Assembly: GCF_004770155.1 (NCBI RefSeq)
Contig: NZ_RQFA01000080.1
Coordinates: 1 to 64,000, forward strand
Length of the DNA: 64,000 nucleotides
Reading direction: 5' to 3'
DNA from: Leptospira gomenensis
Lineage (GTDB): Bacteria > Spirochaetota > Leptospiria > Leptospirales > Leptospiraceae
The translations under genes and the position numbers were made by a program. The number at the start of each line of letters is the position of its first letter. Within the stretch, counting starts at the first letter, position 1. Positions 17,153 to 27,943 of this stretch are shown one piece after another. The notes beneath the pieces are model-generated. The model was not told the DNA's origin and made no database searches. It saw only the letters and a program-made list of their open reading frames with translations.

Positions 17153-18742
17153 TTACGACTCTCCGATTCGAGTCAACGAATCCGATTGCGCTTCCAATTC
17201 CTGAACGATTACAGCGAGAGTGTCGCTCTTTTCCATCAAGGAATCCATGGAGGATTGGAGGGATGAAATCGCTTCCACGATTCCGGTAAGACCGATTTTT
17301 TGTTCCGAAGAGGCAACTTCGATTTCCGCGGAAAGTGCGCGGAGTTTATCCAAGGTTGAAAAGAACTGAGTATTAATCTGTCTTTGTTGAACGAACAGTT
17401 TGCTGAATTCGTCGAACCTCGAAAATAGATCGCGGAATAGGACGTCCTGTTCTTTTACGTGTTCGGCGGTAGTCTCCGCGGATTTTTGACCGGTCGATAC
17501 GTGATTGGAGGAATCACGGATGATCTTCGAAATCAAATCAGCGTTACCGGCGCTGCTTTCAGCAAGTTTCGACACCTCTTGCGCAACTACCGCAAATCCC
17601 TTACCGGCATCACCCGCACGCGCCGCCTCGATCGAAGCGTTCAAAGAAAGAAGATTCGTACGATCCGCAACCTCCGACATGATACGATTCACTTCTCCAA
17701 CGCTACGGAAAGAATCTCCCAAAGAAGAAAGTGATTTCGAAAGATCCTCGACGAACTCCGTTACCATCGAACCTGATTTACGGACCTTATTCATACTCAG
17801 ATCCAAAGTCTCGTTGAACTGCGCTATCTTATCTATGATCGATTTTAAACTGCTACTATGTCCGATTAAAGTTTCGATATTGCTGAATTGATTTTTAACG
17901 CTTTCCGAAGAATTTTCCGTTTGCGATTGAAATTCCTCCATCGTAGAGCTGATCTCTTCGAACGAGGACGCATGGGAAGAAACCAACAACGAAAAGTCCT
18001 CCATAAATCCTTTGAGATTTTTCGACGAACCTCTTAAGGAATCCGCCGATTGCCTCATTTTATCGCTTCTTTCGTTGATGAGTTTATGGGATTCCTCTAA
18101 CTCCTTCTGTCTCATCTCCGAATTTTCGCGCAGACGTATAAAAAGTTTAACCAAGGTCCGAACGATGAACGTACACGCGAACACGGCTATGATTTTGGTT
18201 ACCTGTTCCGAAACGGAAGCGTAACCCAAAGAACTGGAAAGAATAGGATCCTCGACCAAAATCAATCCGTACGATACGCAGGTAACTACGATCAACACCT
18301 GAGTGATCGCGGAAAACACCCCGATAAAAAGGATGAAATTCGGCGACAACAACAACCCGGATACGATGATATTCAAAAAACTGATTCCGAAAATGAAGGC
18401 GTTTTTTATCACTCCGGTAGTGTGGTTCGGATGCCCCATCGCCGCACCGACCATCGCCAAAAGAAAGACGAGCGCATCAGCCGTGAGAAACACCTTACTC
18501 AGAGTATGCGAGATGTTCCCCGAAATTTTCATTCTAATAAAACAATATATACAATACGCCAACATCGTAGTTACGCCCACCAAATATACGGTGACTTGAG
18601 CGGCGCTGCTCCGATTCCAACCCATGGCTATCGATGAATAATAGAGGAAAACGAGTACAAGACGGATCCAGTTGATGTATCTCGGACCGGAAGCGATTAT
18701 CTCTTCGTCGGTTTTTCTTTGTTGTTCAATTTTCTGGGACAT
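17153..18742 (-). CDS. Methyl-accepting chemotaxis protein without periplasmic sensor domain, paralogue
   Basis: A receptor of about 529 residues if translation begins at ATG 18742; a TTG at 18763 is also in frame. It has the same layout as the gene at 15458: six N-terminal membrane helices, no HAMP, and an intact hairpin tip. The hairpin region is nearly identical in DNA to its neighbour, whereas the membrane domains differ clearly. The two may therefore sense different cues but feed the same kinase. They lie in tandem about 100 bases apart. Confidence 0.92.
   Translation of the reverse strand: MSQKIEQQRKTDEEIIASGPRYINWIRLVLVFLYYSSIAMGWNRSSAAQVTVYLVGVTTMLAYCIYCFIRMKISGNISHTLSKVFLTADALVFLLAMVGAAMGHPNHTTGVIKNAFIFGISFLNIIVSGLLLSPNFILFIGVFSAITQVLIVVTCVSYGLILVEDPILSSSLGYASVSEQVTKIIAVFACTFIVRTLVKLFIRLRENSEMRQKELEESHKLINERSDKMRQSADSLRGSSKNLKGFMEDFSLLVSSHASSFEEISSTMEEFQSQTENSSESVKNQFSNIETLIGHSSSLKSIIDKIAQFNETLDLSMNKVRKSGSMVTEFVEDLSKSLSSLGDSFRSVGEVNRIMSEVADRTNLLSLNASIEAARAGDAGKGFAVVAQEVSKLAESSAGNADLISKIIRDSSNHVSTGQKSAETTAEHVKEQDVLFRDLFSRFDEFSKLFVQQRQINTQFFSTLDKLRALSAEIEVASSEQKIGLTGIVEAISSLQSSMDSLMEKSDTLAVIVQELEAQSDSLTRIGES
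17436..17851. repeat. Near-identical tract shared by two chemotaxis genes, copy 2
   Basis: Partner of the tract at 15741-16156, in the same orientation and offset by 1695 bases. The four differences include one that changes Arg to Gln in the encoded protein (GRKSA versus GQKSA). As a direct repeat it could also recombine to delete or fuse the two receptor genes. Confidence 0.9.
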
Positions 18743-19111
18743 GTTAATAAGAACGGCTATCAAAAGCCAAAAATCAATGGTTTTTCCAAAAAGCGAACTT
18801 ACGCTTTATCATAAATCCGGATTTTCGATTTATCTAAACGTAAAGAGACGAAAAAATATCGGCGCTGGAAATAATTTTGTGAAAATTTTTTAATAAACGA
18901 ATTCCGCGAAATCGTAGGTTGACGCCTTTACGAATCGACCGGATTTTTGAGTTTACTTTTCCTCGGGTGGAACGTTTTCCTGAAACGAAATAAAGTCGAA
19001 CCCGCGATTAAAAAAGAATATTTTTACGAAACGGAAAACTTGTTACTCTTTCCCTAATTACCGACGGATTTAGGGATTGCTCCGGTTTTTCGATTCAAAG
19101 GAGTGTATCAC
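18743..19111. other. Intergenic stretch between divergent genes
   Basis: About 370 AT-rich bases lie between the minus-strand chemotaxis gene and the plus-strand OsmC-like gene. Both promoters must lie here. Only the AAAGGAG ribosome binding site at 19097-19103 is clear; I see no additional gene or RNA. Confidence 0.45.
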
Positions 19112-19567
19112 ATGTCCGAACACAAAGTCGGTTTATCCTGGAAAAAAGGACCCGAAGAATTCAAATACGAATCGTACGATCGAACGCATACGGTCCGTTA
19201 TGCGGGGGGACAAACGTTAAGTGGTTCTTCCACCTTGGAAACCTACGGAAAGGCCGAATTTGCCAATCCCGAGGAGATGTTGGCCGCCGCCGTTTGTAGC
19301 TGTCATTTTTTGACCTTTTTGGCGGTCGCGGCGAAAAGCCGATACGTTGTCTCCTCTTACGAAGACAACGCGATAGCTATTTTGGAAAAAAACCAGGATG
19401 GAAAAATGGTCGTTACGAAAGTCGATCTCTATCCCGTTGTTCGATTCGAAGGGGAAAAAATTCCCGATCATGAAACCTTAGAAGGACTTCACGAAAAAGC
19501 TCACAGGAACTGCTTCATTTCGAATTCCATCCGAAGTGAGGTAAACATCCATATCCAATCCGTTTAA
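19112..19567 (+). CDS. OsmC family protein
   Basis: A 151-residue protein of the OsmC/Ohr fold, which reduces organic or lipid hydroperoxides using redox-active cysteines. The first Cys motif (AAAVCSCHFLTF, about residues 54-65) and the later Cys in NCFISNSI are present, as expected. ATG 19112 is the start, because the AAAGGAG ribosome binding site at 19097-19103 overlaps the earlier GTG. It is probably involved in peroxide stress defence. Confidence 0.88.
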   Translation: MSEHKVGLSWKKGPEEFKYESYDRTHTVRYAGGQTLSGSSTLETYGKAEFANPEEMLAAAVCSCHFLTFLAVAAKSRYVVSSYEDNAIAILEKNQDGKMVVTKVDLYPVVRFEGEKIPDHETLEGLHEKAHRNCFISNSIRSEVNIHIQSV

Positions 19568-19595
19568 AAGCGGACTACGTTTTTTAGTTTTCCGC

Positions 19596-22500
19596 CTAAG
19601 ATACGTTTTGCGAAAACCTTCGAAGTACGTCTTGAATCTTGAGTATAACCTCGTGATTCGGATCTATGGAAAGCGCGATGTCCACCATTTCCATAGCGCG
19701 TTTGTAGTTTTTCAAAGCGATATAGACTTGGGCAAGGTTGATTATGTTCTTAAGGTGGGTCGGTTCCCGTAAACGAAGTCTTTCCCCGAAGTCCAACGCT
19801 TTTTGAAAACTTCCCGACCTTCTCGCTGCGGTCGAGGCGATATAAAGGATTTCCTTATCGACGGGTTTAAGATTGAGATAATCCTCCGCGTAAAGAGCCG
19901 CGTTTCGATAGTCTTTTTTCTTTAAGAAAAGACTTACGAAAAGTTTTTTCACTTCGGGAATCTGATTGTTAAGCGACTCGGCTTGTTCTAGATACGAGAC
20001 GGCCTCCTCTAATTCCTTATTGTTTGCGCCATCTTTCGCTTTTCTGAGCAACTCTCGGATCTGTTCCCGTTCGTGCGCCTGCGCGATTTTAGATTCGCTC
20101 AAACTTTCCTTAAACGAAACCCGTACGAGAGAAAGATCGTCCGTGAGGGAACCGTGGGATTTTAACCCTTCGTAGATGGATTGTAATTCTCCTCGGGCAT
20201 CTTCAACCTGTCTAAGGAAAAGTTTTTCATCGTCGTTGATGATCCTTCCGCCTTCCTGATCCGTTCCGACAAGCAGATCATCGCGACCGTCGGACCCTGC
20301 AATGATGATATCTCCCGGTTCCATCTGAAACGTTTTGATGAAAACGGTTCCTTCCATTCCGGTGGTTCCTAATTTTCGAAACATCAAATCGTCTTCGATA
20401 AAACTCGCGATACCGTCCCGATATAAGACCGTCCAAGGATGTTCCGCGTTGATAAAGTAAAGCAAACCTGCGTCGTCGTCCACCACTCCGAGAACGAGAG
20501 AAACGAGCATGGATCCGTCGAAACTTTCGAAAACCTTATGCAGTTCGAGAAAGGCGTTTTTGAGCCATCGTTCGGGAGATTGTTCCTTCATATTCGCGGC
20601 CATTCTCGTTCTTTCGATGATGGATTCGAAAACGGCGCCTAACACCAACGCGCCGCCGGCCCCTTGCATGGATTTTCCCATCGCATCCGCGTTTAAAAAA
20701 ACCGTATAATATCGGTCTTGTAACTCGATGAAGTTGGAAATGTTGATGTCTCCGCCGATTTCGTCGTTAAAACGACGGAACGAGAATTTTTTCTTTTGTT
20801 CGATCAAAAAATCGACTTTAACGTTTTCCTGACGAGCCTTGTTGGAACCCAATGGTTTGATCAAAAGCGAAGTGAGGAAGTAATCGCCGTCTTGTTGTTG
20901 TTTGAGTTCCCGCACTTCCTCCAAAGTTTGTTGTAGTTCTTTCGTACGTTCCTGTACTTTCTCCTCAAGCTCGTCGGCGTATTGTTGAAGACGTTTTTTA
21001 GCCGCTTGAATCGATCTCGCCATTCTGTTAAACGAACGCGCGATAAAACCGATTTCATCCTCCACCTTCACCTGAAGTCTGTATTCCAGGTTTCCGGAAT
21101 TCGCCTCCCGTAAACCGATTACGACATCTTCCAACGGATTCAAAAGCGCGCCTTGAAAGAAAAAACGGAAACCGACAAGGACCAGCAAAAGTATACACAA
21201 CGCGGAAACGTATAGGATTTTTCCGGTGGAATGTAGGAATTCCCGCAAAGACTCGTACCGAAATCCGACGTCGTAAATTTTGCCGTCGGGAGAAACGTAA
21301 AAATAGGAAATAAAATGTTTCGGAATTTTTCCTCCCAATTCGTAGATGCGTTCCCCTTTATAGGTTCTTTCATCCTGTTTACGGACCTGAGTCAAAAGCG
21401 ATTGGATGATTTTTTCGCGACGAGTCGTATCCGAAACACTCGAGTGAAGCGCGTTCCGTTTAAGTTCCTTCAAAAATCCGGAAAGACCGGGCGTTTCGGA
21501 ATGGAACAATTTTTCCAGTGCGGAAGAATCGTTTTTTTCCTTCGGCGGAAGATGAAAGAATTTATTTCTTAACACTACCAGTTTCTTTTCCAAGGTTTCG
21601 AAAAAAAGTTCGACGTCGGTTCCGGAAAGATTCTCCTCCTTACGATCCGCGAGAAATTCCTTCAGACCCGCGCGATACGCTTCGTAATCCGGCGGAGAGT
21701 TCGCCAAAATTCCTTCCGCTTTTTCTAAGAAAACCTTTTTGGGAAGCGAGGGAAGCTCGAATAACGTATGCGAGATTTTAAAAAAACGGAACTCGCGCAG
21801 AACGTCTACGTTTGGTTGAATGCCGACGTTATTCAGAAATTCAGTGGCTGTGTCGTTTTCCGGATCGTACCGAAACACGTAGACTACGTCCTTGGAAACG
21901 TCCGTTCCGGATACGGAAAGCCTCGCCTCTTTTCTTTTGATCAAATCGTACGAAGTTTCGTATTCGTTGAAAATAAACAAACTTACGATCTGCAAAACGA
22001 GAAAAAAAGTCGCTAAGGTAATTCCTATAATTCTCGCGAGAATGGAAGTCTTTTCGCTCGTATAGTTGATGTAACCGACCAGAATCACGAATAAACCGAT
22101 CACGAGTGAAATATCCAAAACGGTCTGATACAACTCACGCGAAACCGCTCCGTCGCGACTCATCGCGTTCAATACTCCCGGAAATAAAGTGATGATCGAC
22201 AAAGGAATCAAAATGATTCCGGTAATGATCCTATCTTTGGCCTTTAACTTGATCATTCTCCAAATTCCGATTCCCATAAAGAAACCGGTATAAACGAGAA
22301 CCATCGCGGAATAAACCTTGTAGAAAAGATTGATCTGAAAGTCCCAATAGTGACCTGAAAAATAAAACACGCGTTTGGCGGAAAAAGATTCGTAAAAATA
22401 CCAAGCACACATCGCAAGAATCACCGAAATAGCGAGGATAAATCCCGTACGAATCACTTTTTTAGAAACGGGTTCGGGATAATGAAAGAAAAACATGATC

Positions 22501-22748
22501 AAAAAAAGAAGTCCCAAAAACGGGGAAGGAATCACAATCCATCTGTGGAATACGGACCAAGGTCCGTAAAAAGGAAATCCGACCATATATCCGAGATGAA
22601 AAATTCCGAGCCAAAGCAAACCGAAACACAGATACAAAGTGCCCGATGCCTTTTCCTGAATGGAAAAAAAGAAGAATACGGTGAATCCGATAAAAAGAAC
22701 TCCGACAAGCGAAGCCAAAGAAAAATAATTAAGATAGATTGAGTCCAT
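19596..22748 (-). CDS. 7TM-HAMP-SpoIIE phosphatase with TPR tail
   Basis: A signalling protein of about 1050 residues. The N-terminus has seven membrane helices (about residues 10-260), followed by a probably extracytoplasmic region of about 250 residues and another helix near 515. A HAMP domain comes next (about 530-585), then a coiled coil, and a SpoIIE/PP2C-type serine phosphatase domain (about 640-880, with [10 protein letters not shown] carrying a metal-binding Asp). The C-terminus carries tetratricopeptide repeats. Such proteins switch anti-sigma-factor antagonists by dephosphorylation. ATG 22748 is preferred to an in-frame GTG three codons upstream. Confidence 0.9.
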   Translation of the reverse strand: MDSIYLNYFSLASLVGVLFIGFTVFFFFSIQEKASGTLYLCFGLLWLGIFHLGYMVGFPFYGPWSVFHRWIVIPSPFLGLLFLIMFFFHYPEPVSKKVIRTGFILAISVILAMCAWYFYESFSAKRVFYFSGHYWDFQINLFYKVYSAMVLVYTGFFMGIGIWRMIKLKAKDRIITGIILIPLSIITLFPGVLNAMSRDGAVSRELYQTVLDISLVIGLFVILVGYINYTSEKTSILARIIGITLATFFLVLQIVSLFIFNEYETSYDLIKRKEARLSVSGTDVSKDVVYVFRYDPENDTATEFLNNVGIQPNVDVLREFRFFKISHTLFELPSLPKKVFLEKAEGILANSPPDYEAYRAGLKEFLADRKEENLSGTDVELFFETLEKKLVVLRNKFFHLPPKEKNDSSALEKLFHSETPGLSGFLKELKRNALHSSVSDTTRREKIIQSLLTQVRKQDERTYKGERIYELGGKIPKHFISYFYVSPDGKIYDVGFRYESLREFLHSTGKILYVSALCILLLVLVGFRFFFQGALLNPLEDVVIGLREANSGNLEYRLQVKVEDEIGFIARSFNRMARSIQAAKKRLQQYADELEEKVQERTKELQQTLEEVRELKQQQDGDYFLTSLLIKPLGSNKARQENVKVDFLIEQKKKFSFRRFNDEIGGDINISNFIELQDRYYTVFLNADAMGKSMQGAGGALVLGAVFESIIERTRMAANMKEQSPERWLKNAFLELHKVFESFDGSMLVSLVLGVVDDDAGLLYFINAEHPWTVLYRDGIASFIEDDLMFRKLGTTGMEGTVFIKTFQMEPGDIIIAGSDGRDDLLVGTDQEGGRIINDDEKLFLRQVEDARGELQSIYEGLKSHGSLTDDLSLVRVSFKESLSESKIAQAHEREQIRELLRKAKDGANNKELEEAVSYLEQAESLNNQIPEVKKLFVSLFLKKKDYRNAALYAEDYLNLKPVDKEILYIASTAARRSGSFQKALDFGERLRLREPTHLKNIINLAQVYIALKNYKRAMEMVDIALSIDPNHEVILKIQDVLRRFSQNVS

Positions 22749-22934
22749 GGCAGGCACTCTACAAACATCTTAAAACCGACGTCGTCAAGCAAAAAGGAAT
22801 TTCGAGTGAATGTTATACGTTTCTAACCGTCGCAAACGGCTTAAAAATTAATCCGAAAACAGATACGGGCACAAAACGAAACGTTATCCCGTTTCGAATC
22901 CCATCGAAAGAAACTAACGTCGATCGTTTCACGG

Positions 22935-24395
22935 TTAAAATCCGCCGATACAGACATATTTGACCTGAAGATATTCGTGAATTCCGTATTTCGATCCTTC
23001 CCGACCGAAACCGGATTCCTTAATCCCCCCGAACGGAACCTGTTCGCTCGATATCAGTCCTTCATTGATTCCTAAAATTCCCGATTCGATCCTTTCGGAA
23101 AGAATTCGCATTTTCTTATAATCGTTGGTGTACGCGTACGCCGCCAACCCGGAAGGAGTGGAATTTGCCGCTCGTATTCCTTCTTCGAAGGATTCGAAAC
23201 GATAAACGGGCGCGATCGGTCCGAAAATTTCCTCTCGAAAACAAAGTGAATTCTCCGAAACGTTCGAAATCAAAGTGGGAGAAAAAAATAATGTCTTCTC
23301 TGGAAGGCGCTTTCCGCCGAGAAGAAGTTGACCTCCGTTTTGTAGCGCGTCTTCTACATAACCTTCCATCTTTTCGATGGCCGCTTCGTTTATCAACGGG
23401 CCGATCGTCACATCCGGATCAAAACCGTTTCCCGTTTTCAATTTGGAAACGGATTCGGAAAAGAGTCCTATAAAATCCTCGTAGATCCCGTCTTGCACCA
23501 GGAAACGATTCGCACAAACGCAGGTTTGTCCTGCGTTTCGGAACTTCGAAAGAATCGCTCCTTTGACGGCGGCTTCCAGATCTGCGTCGTCGAATACGAG
23601 AAACGGAGCGTTACCTCCCAACTCCAAAGACAAACGTTTTAGGGTTTTAGAAGAACGTTCCATGATCGACTTTCCTACGCGAGTGGATCCGGTAAAACTT
23701 ATCTTTTTTACGTCATTGTGATCGATCAAAACGTTTGCGATCTCTTCCGGATAACCCGTAAGGACCTGAAAAACTCCGTCCGGAATTCCCGCTTCCTGAG
23801 CAAGAGCGACTAACGCAAGTGCGGAAAACGGAGTCAACTCGGAAGGTTTAGAGATGACCGTACAACCAGCAGCCAAAGCGGCGCCCGCTTTTCGGGTGAT
23901 CATCGATGAAGGAAAATTCCAAGGAGTAAGGATTCCACAAACTCCGACGGGATGTTTGAGAACTTCTATTTTCGTATCCTTTCTATGACTCGGAACGATA
24001 TCTCCGTAAGTGCGTTTCCCTTCTTCCGCAAACCATTCCAAAAAAGAGGAGGCGTAATCGATTTCGCTTCGTGCTTCACTCAAAGGTTTTCCCTGTTCCA
24101 AAGTCATAATCACGGCCAGGTCTTCGCGGTTTTTTCGCATCAGATCGGACCAACTTCGGATCAACAAAGACCGTTCCTTTGCCGGTCTCGAGGACCAATC
24201 GACGAACGCTTTTTTAGAGGTTTCGATCGCATCAAACGTTTCCGCTTTTCCTAACGCAGGAACGGATCCTAAAATTTGTCCGGTAGCGGGATCCGTTACT
24301 TGAATCGTTTTTCCCGATGCGGCGTCCTTCCAAGCTCCCGAGAAAAACGCTTGTTGTTTCCATAATTCCTTACGATTTATCGATTCAAAAACCAC
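22935..24395 (-). CDS. gabD: Succinate-semialdehyde dehydrogenase (NAD(P)-dependent)
   Basis: A 486-residue aldehyde dehydrogenase whose closest resemblance is to GabD, which oxidises succinate semialdehyde to succinate. The catalytic Cys lies in [11 protein letters not shown] (about residue 290), the general base Glu in LELGGNAPF, and the NAD(P)-binding GSTRVG motif is present. The length is normal. Related semialdehydes are possible substrates. The gene stands between the phosphatase gene and the GMC oxidoreductase gene, all on the minus strand with gaps large enough for separate promoters. Confidence 0.88.
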   Translation of the reverse strand: MVFESINRKELWKQQAFFSGAWKDAASGKTIQVTDPATGQILGSVPALGKAETFDAIETSKKAFVDWSSRPAKERSLLIRSWSDLMRKNREDLAVIMTLEQGKPLSEARSEIDYASSFLEWFAEEGKRTYGDIVPSHRKDTKIEVLKHPVGVCGILTPWNFPSSMITRKAGAALAAGCTVISKPSELTPFSALALVALAQEAGIPDGVFQVLTGYPEEIANVLIDHNDVKKISFTGSTRVGKSIMERSSKTLKRLSLELGGNAPFLVFDDADLEAAVKGAILSKFRNAGQTCVCANRFLVQDGIYEDFIGLFSESVSKLKTGNGFDPDVTIGPLINEAAIEKMEGYVEDALQNGGQLLLGGKRLPEKTLFFSPTLISNVSENSLCFREEIFGPIAPVYRFESFEEGIRAANSTPSGLAAYAYTNDYKKMRILSERIESGILGINEGLISSEQVPFGGIKESGFGREGSKYGIHEYLQVKYVCIGGF

Positions 24396-24533
24396 AACAT
24401 AACCTCGTTTCCCTTTTTATCCGTAAAAAGAGGAAAGAAAAGAAGAATACTTACACCTTTCGTTTTTTAAGGAGCGTTTTTCGAGAAAGACGCGTTATCC
24501 CTTCGTTCAGAATAAATTATAAAATTCTAATGT

Positions 24534-26318
24534 TCAACGCTTGCCCGACCGTTTTTTCGTTTTAGGAGAAGCCTTATCCCCGACGACCTTCTTTTTCGGG
24601 GAAGCGATTTCCTTGTCCTTTTTGCCGAATAAAACGCGTGAAATACCGAACTTCATTTCGAACTCGAACCGGCGGATTCGTGCACCTTCTTTGGGAGGAA
24701 TCAAGGACATCGCCCTTTCGGTAAGAGCCGTGATCGAAAGACTCGGATTAACCCCGAGGTTTACCGTAATCATGGAACTGTCGCAAACCCTTAAATTACG
24801 ATAACCGAAAACCCTATTTTCGAAATCGATCACACCTTCCTTCGGAGAATCTCCCATGATACATCCGCCCATAATATGACCGGTAATCGGAGCGTTTAAC
24901 AGAACGTCGTTGATGGAACTTCTCGGAACTCCGCCTATCTTCTTAGCGATTTTGCGCGCGGTGTCGTTGGCGATAGGAATATAAGAAGGGGTTTTTTCGC
25001 CTTCGGTCAAAGTGGAACTCATCGTTTTTTCGAAAGGCCAAATCCACCTTCGTTTCCGAACCAGTTTGATCCGGTTGTCCAATGTCTGCATCACAAGAAG
25101 GATCAGTGAATTTTTCGCGAAGCCGAAAGGCCAGGACGCTTTTAAGAAATAGATCGGATCGGTAAAAAGAGTGATAAAATACTTCAAAGGTCTCGGAATT
25201 TTTCCGCCTCCATCGGTGAGAACCGAGGCGATCGTTCCGAAAAAATCGGATCCTTTCGGATAACGTACAGGCTCCATATGTGTGTCTTCGTCCGGATGAA
25301 TCGACGAAGTAATTGCAACTCCTTTGGAATAATCGGACGAATTTCCGAAGTCGGTGATCGCAAGAACCGTTTCACTGTTCGTTCGGACGTTGTCGCCCAA
25401 ACGCGGAGAAAGGCGGGGCAAATTCCCTTTTTCCTTCATCTTGGAAAGTAAACCGACCGTTCCCATAACCGCAGCCGAAAGAATTACGTTTTTCGCATAT
25501 AATGTTTTTCCCGGAAAACCGAAAAATCCGGTCGTAGATCTGGTTCGGATTTGATAACCGAATTCTCCGTTAGCCGAAGGATCCGGACTTCCGTGGACGT
25601 TCAACGGTACCAACGAAATCGCTTTTGTTTCGGGAAAAATTTTCGTTCCTAACTTTTCAGCGAAGAAAAGATAATTTTTATCTAATGTGTTTTTCGAATC
25701 GAATCGGCAGCCTACCATACATCCGCCGCAATGATTGCACGAAGTTCGATCCGGACCGTCCCCCAGAAAATAAGGGTCCTTTACGAACATCCCCGGTTTG
25801 TCTCCGAAGAAAACCCCGACCGGCGTAGGACGAAACGTATCGCCTCGACCCATCTCTTCGGCGATTTCCTTTAATACGAAATCGGATTCGTACAATTGCG
25901 GGTTTCGGGTAACGCCTAACATGCGTGATGCGATCGAGTAAAACGGAAGAATCCCTTCCTTTCCGCCCAACTTCCGGAAGGTAGGAGAATTCAAAACCTT
26001 ATCACCTGGAACGTAAAGCGTATTGGCGTATACGAGGCTACCTCCGCCTACTCCGGCGCCGCTTACAAGAAAAAAGTCTTTCAAAAGATTCAATCTTTGG
26101 ATTCCGTAAAAACCGATCCGGGGCATCCAAAGGTATTTGTTAAGCGACCAGTTCGATTTCGGAAAATCCTCAGGTTTCCAACGTTTACCAGATTCGATCA
26201 CGGCGACGTCATATCCCTTCTGACTTAAGCGCATCGCCGACACACTACCGCCGAAACCGCTTCCGATTATTATGAAATCGTAATCATAGTGAACATTTGT
26301 TCTTTTTTCTTGTTCCAT
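24534..26318 (-). CDS. GMC-family oxidoreductase (cholesterol-oxidase-like)
   Basis: A 594-residue flavoprotein. The FAD-binding motif IIGSGFGGS is at about residues 16-24, with GVGGGSLVYANT near 90. A Cys-rich stretch, CNHCGGCMVGC, near residue 200 matches the version seen in mycobacterial ChoD-type sterol oxidases. The C-terminal HIMGGC and GVNPSLSITALTERA segments carry the GMC active-site region. The last 30 or so residues form a Lys/Ser-rich basic tail not expected for the family. The substrate is probably a hydrophobic alcohol; sterol oxidation is not shown. Confidence 0.87.
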   Translation of the reverse strand: MEQEKRTNVHYDYDFIIIGSGFGGSVSAMRLSQKGYDVAVIESGKRWKPEDFPKSNWSLNKYLWMPRIGFYGIQRLNLLKDFFLVSGAGVGGGSLVYANTLYVPGDKVLNSPTFRKLGGKEGILPFYSIASRMLGVTRNPQLYESDFVLKEIAEEMGRGDTFRPTPVGVFFGDKPGMFVKDPYFLGDGPDRTSCNHCGGCMVGCRFDSKNTLDKNYLFFAEKLGTKIFPETKAISLVPLNVHGSPDPSANGEFGYQIRTRSTTGFFGFPGKTLYAKNVILSAAVMGTVGLLSKMKEKGNLPRLSPRLGDNVRTNSETVLAITDFGNSSDYSKGVAITSSIHPDEDTHMEPVRYPKGSDFFGTIASVLTDGGGKIPRPLKYFITLFTDPIYFLKASWPFGFAKNSLILLVMQTLDNRIKLVRKRRWIWPFEKTMSSTLTEGEKTPSYIPIANDTARKIAKKIGGVPRSSINDVLLNAPITGHIMGGCIMGDSPKEGVIDFENRVFGYRNLRVCDSSMITVNLGVNPSLSITALTERAMSLIPPKEGARIRRFEFEMKFGISRVLFGKKDKEIASPKKKVVGDKASPKTKKRSGKR

Positions 26319-26481
26319 AAGTATCTCAGTAGTATTTTAAGGTTTAGTAAATTCAAAACTTTTTTTAATTGACTCTTCGGGATTTTAACGCCGTATCATT
26401 ATCGAAACGTATCCACAAAGAACCAGCAGGTTTCACGCCTGTTCTTTTCACTTCGGATTAAATTGTATAAAGGAGCGGAAT

Positions 26482-27921
26482 ATGTCCTCATTGCCCCGCG
26501 TTTGTGTCATCGGTGCCGGTTCAAGCGGAATCACCGTCTGTAAATCCTTACAAGATAAAGGAATCGAATTCGATTGTTACGAGGCGGGAAGCGAAGTCGG
26601 AGGAAATTGGCGATTCGGCAACGACAACAAGATGAGCAACATATACAAATCTCTTCATATCAATACGCATCGAGATCGTATGGAATATAGGGATTATCCG
26701 ATGCCGAAAAGTTACGCCGATTATCCAGGGCATAAGAAAATTCTGGAATACTTCATCGACTACGTGAATCATTTCGGATTTCGTAAAAGAATTCACTTTA
26801 AAAATCCGGTCGTTGAAGCGGATTACCAAGAAGACGGAACCTGGTTGATCACAACCGGTGACGGCAAACGGAAATACTACGACGCACTCGTGGTATGCAA
26901 CGGACATCACTGGTCGCAAAAATGGCCGGATCCTCCGTTTCCGGGTAAGTTCACGGGTAAGATCATTCATTCTCATTCGTATGTGGATCCGGAAAACCCG
27001 ATCAAACTTACCGGCAAACGTGTGGTCGTTTTAGGAATGGGAAACAGTGCCATGGACATCGCGGTGGAACTTTGCAGACCGGGTGTTGCTGCAAAGGTTT
27101 TTCTAGCCGCAAGAAGAGGAGCTTACGTCATTCCTAATTATCTATTCGGAAAACCGCTCGATAAATCCACCGAGCTGATTCCGGTTCACACGCCGTTTTG
27201 GTTAAAAAGTTTTATCATGAGTCTTGTACTTCGTTTTGGAGTCGGCAAAATGGAGGATTTCGGTCTGCAAAAGCCGGATCATAAACCGGGGGCCGCCCAT
27301 CCTACGATTTCGCAGGATATTTTGGTTCGTTTAGGAAGAGGAGACGTGATTCCGAAACCGAACATAGAATCGTATAACGGAAATAAGGTGAAGTTTACGG
27401 ACGGAACCGAAGAGGAAATCGACGCCGTAATATATTGTACGGGATATAACGTAAAATTTCCGTTCTTTAGGGAAGGTTTGATTTCCGCGAAGGACAATCA
27501 TCTTCCCTTATTTCATCGCATGATAAAACCTGAATTTAAGAATCTTTTTTTCGTAGGTTTATATCAACCGTTAGGGGCCATTATGCCTTTGGCAGAATTC
27601 CAAGGAAAATGGATCGCCGAATATCTCACAGGAAATTATCGAATGCCGTCGGTCGAAGAAATGAACCGTTCCATCGAAAAATACGAAGCGAAGATGAAAA
27701 AACGGTACGTAACATCTTCCAGACATACCATGCAGGTCGATTTCGAGGATTTTTTATTCGATATGAAGTCCGAATTCAAAAGAGGGAGCAAACGAGCGAA
27801 GAAAAGCGGAAGTATTCCGAACGTCGAGGCGATCGCAAAACACAAACCCGTTGCCAAAAACGGAACCGCAGTTTCAAAGAACGGAGCAAAAAAGAAGGCC
27901 GCCGCATTTGCAAAAATTTGA
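26482..27921 (+). CDS. Flavin-containing monooxygenase (FMO-type)
   Basis: A 479-residue flavoprotein monooxygenase. The FAD motif GAGSSG is at residues 11-16, the FMO signature-type KFTGKIIHSHSY near 155-166 and the NADPH motif GMGNSAMD near 187. Family members oxygenate nitrogen or sulfur atoms, or carry out Baeyer-Villiger reactions. The last 55 or so residues form a Lys/Ala-rich tail. An AAGGAG ribosome binding site precedes ATG 26482. The gene is divergent from the GMC oxidoreductase, and an esterase gene follows at once. Confidence 0.88.
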   Translation: MSSLPRVCVIGAGSSGITVCKSLQDKGIEFDCYEAGSEVGGNWRFGNDNKMSNIYKSLHINTHRDRMEYRDYPMPKSYADYPGHKKILEYFIDYVNHFGFRKRIHFKNPVVEADYQEDGTWLITTGDGKRKYYDALVVCNGHHWSQKWPDPPFPGKFTGKIIHSHSYVDPENPIKLTGKRVVVLGMGNSAMDIAVELCRPGVAAKVFLAARRGAYVIPNYLFGKPLDKSTELIPVHTPFWLKSFIMSLVLRFGVGKMEDFGLQKPDHKPGAAHPTISQDILVRLGRGDVIPKPNIESYNGNKVKFTDGTEEEIDAVIYCTGYNVKFPFFREGLISAKDNHLPLFHRMIKPEFKNLFFVGLYQPLGAIMPLAEFQGKWIAEYLTGNYRMPSVEEMNRSIEKYEAKMKKRYVTSSRHTMQVDFEDFLFDMKSEFKRGSKRAKKSGSIPNVEAIAKHKPVAKNGTAVSKNGAKKKAAAFAKI

Positions 27922-27943
27922 GAGTTTTCTTTTACGATGGATA

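Noticed and set aside
15458..18742. The near-identical tract as an insertion sequence or assembly duplication.
   Set aside because: It lies fully inside two intact reading frames with no inverted ends or transposase, and the flanks differ, so an assembly error of a whole gene is not indicated.
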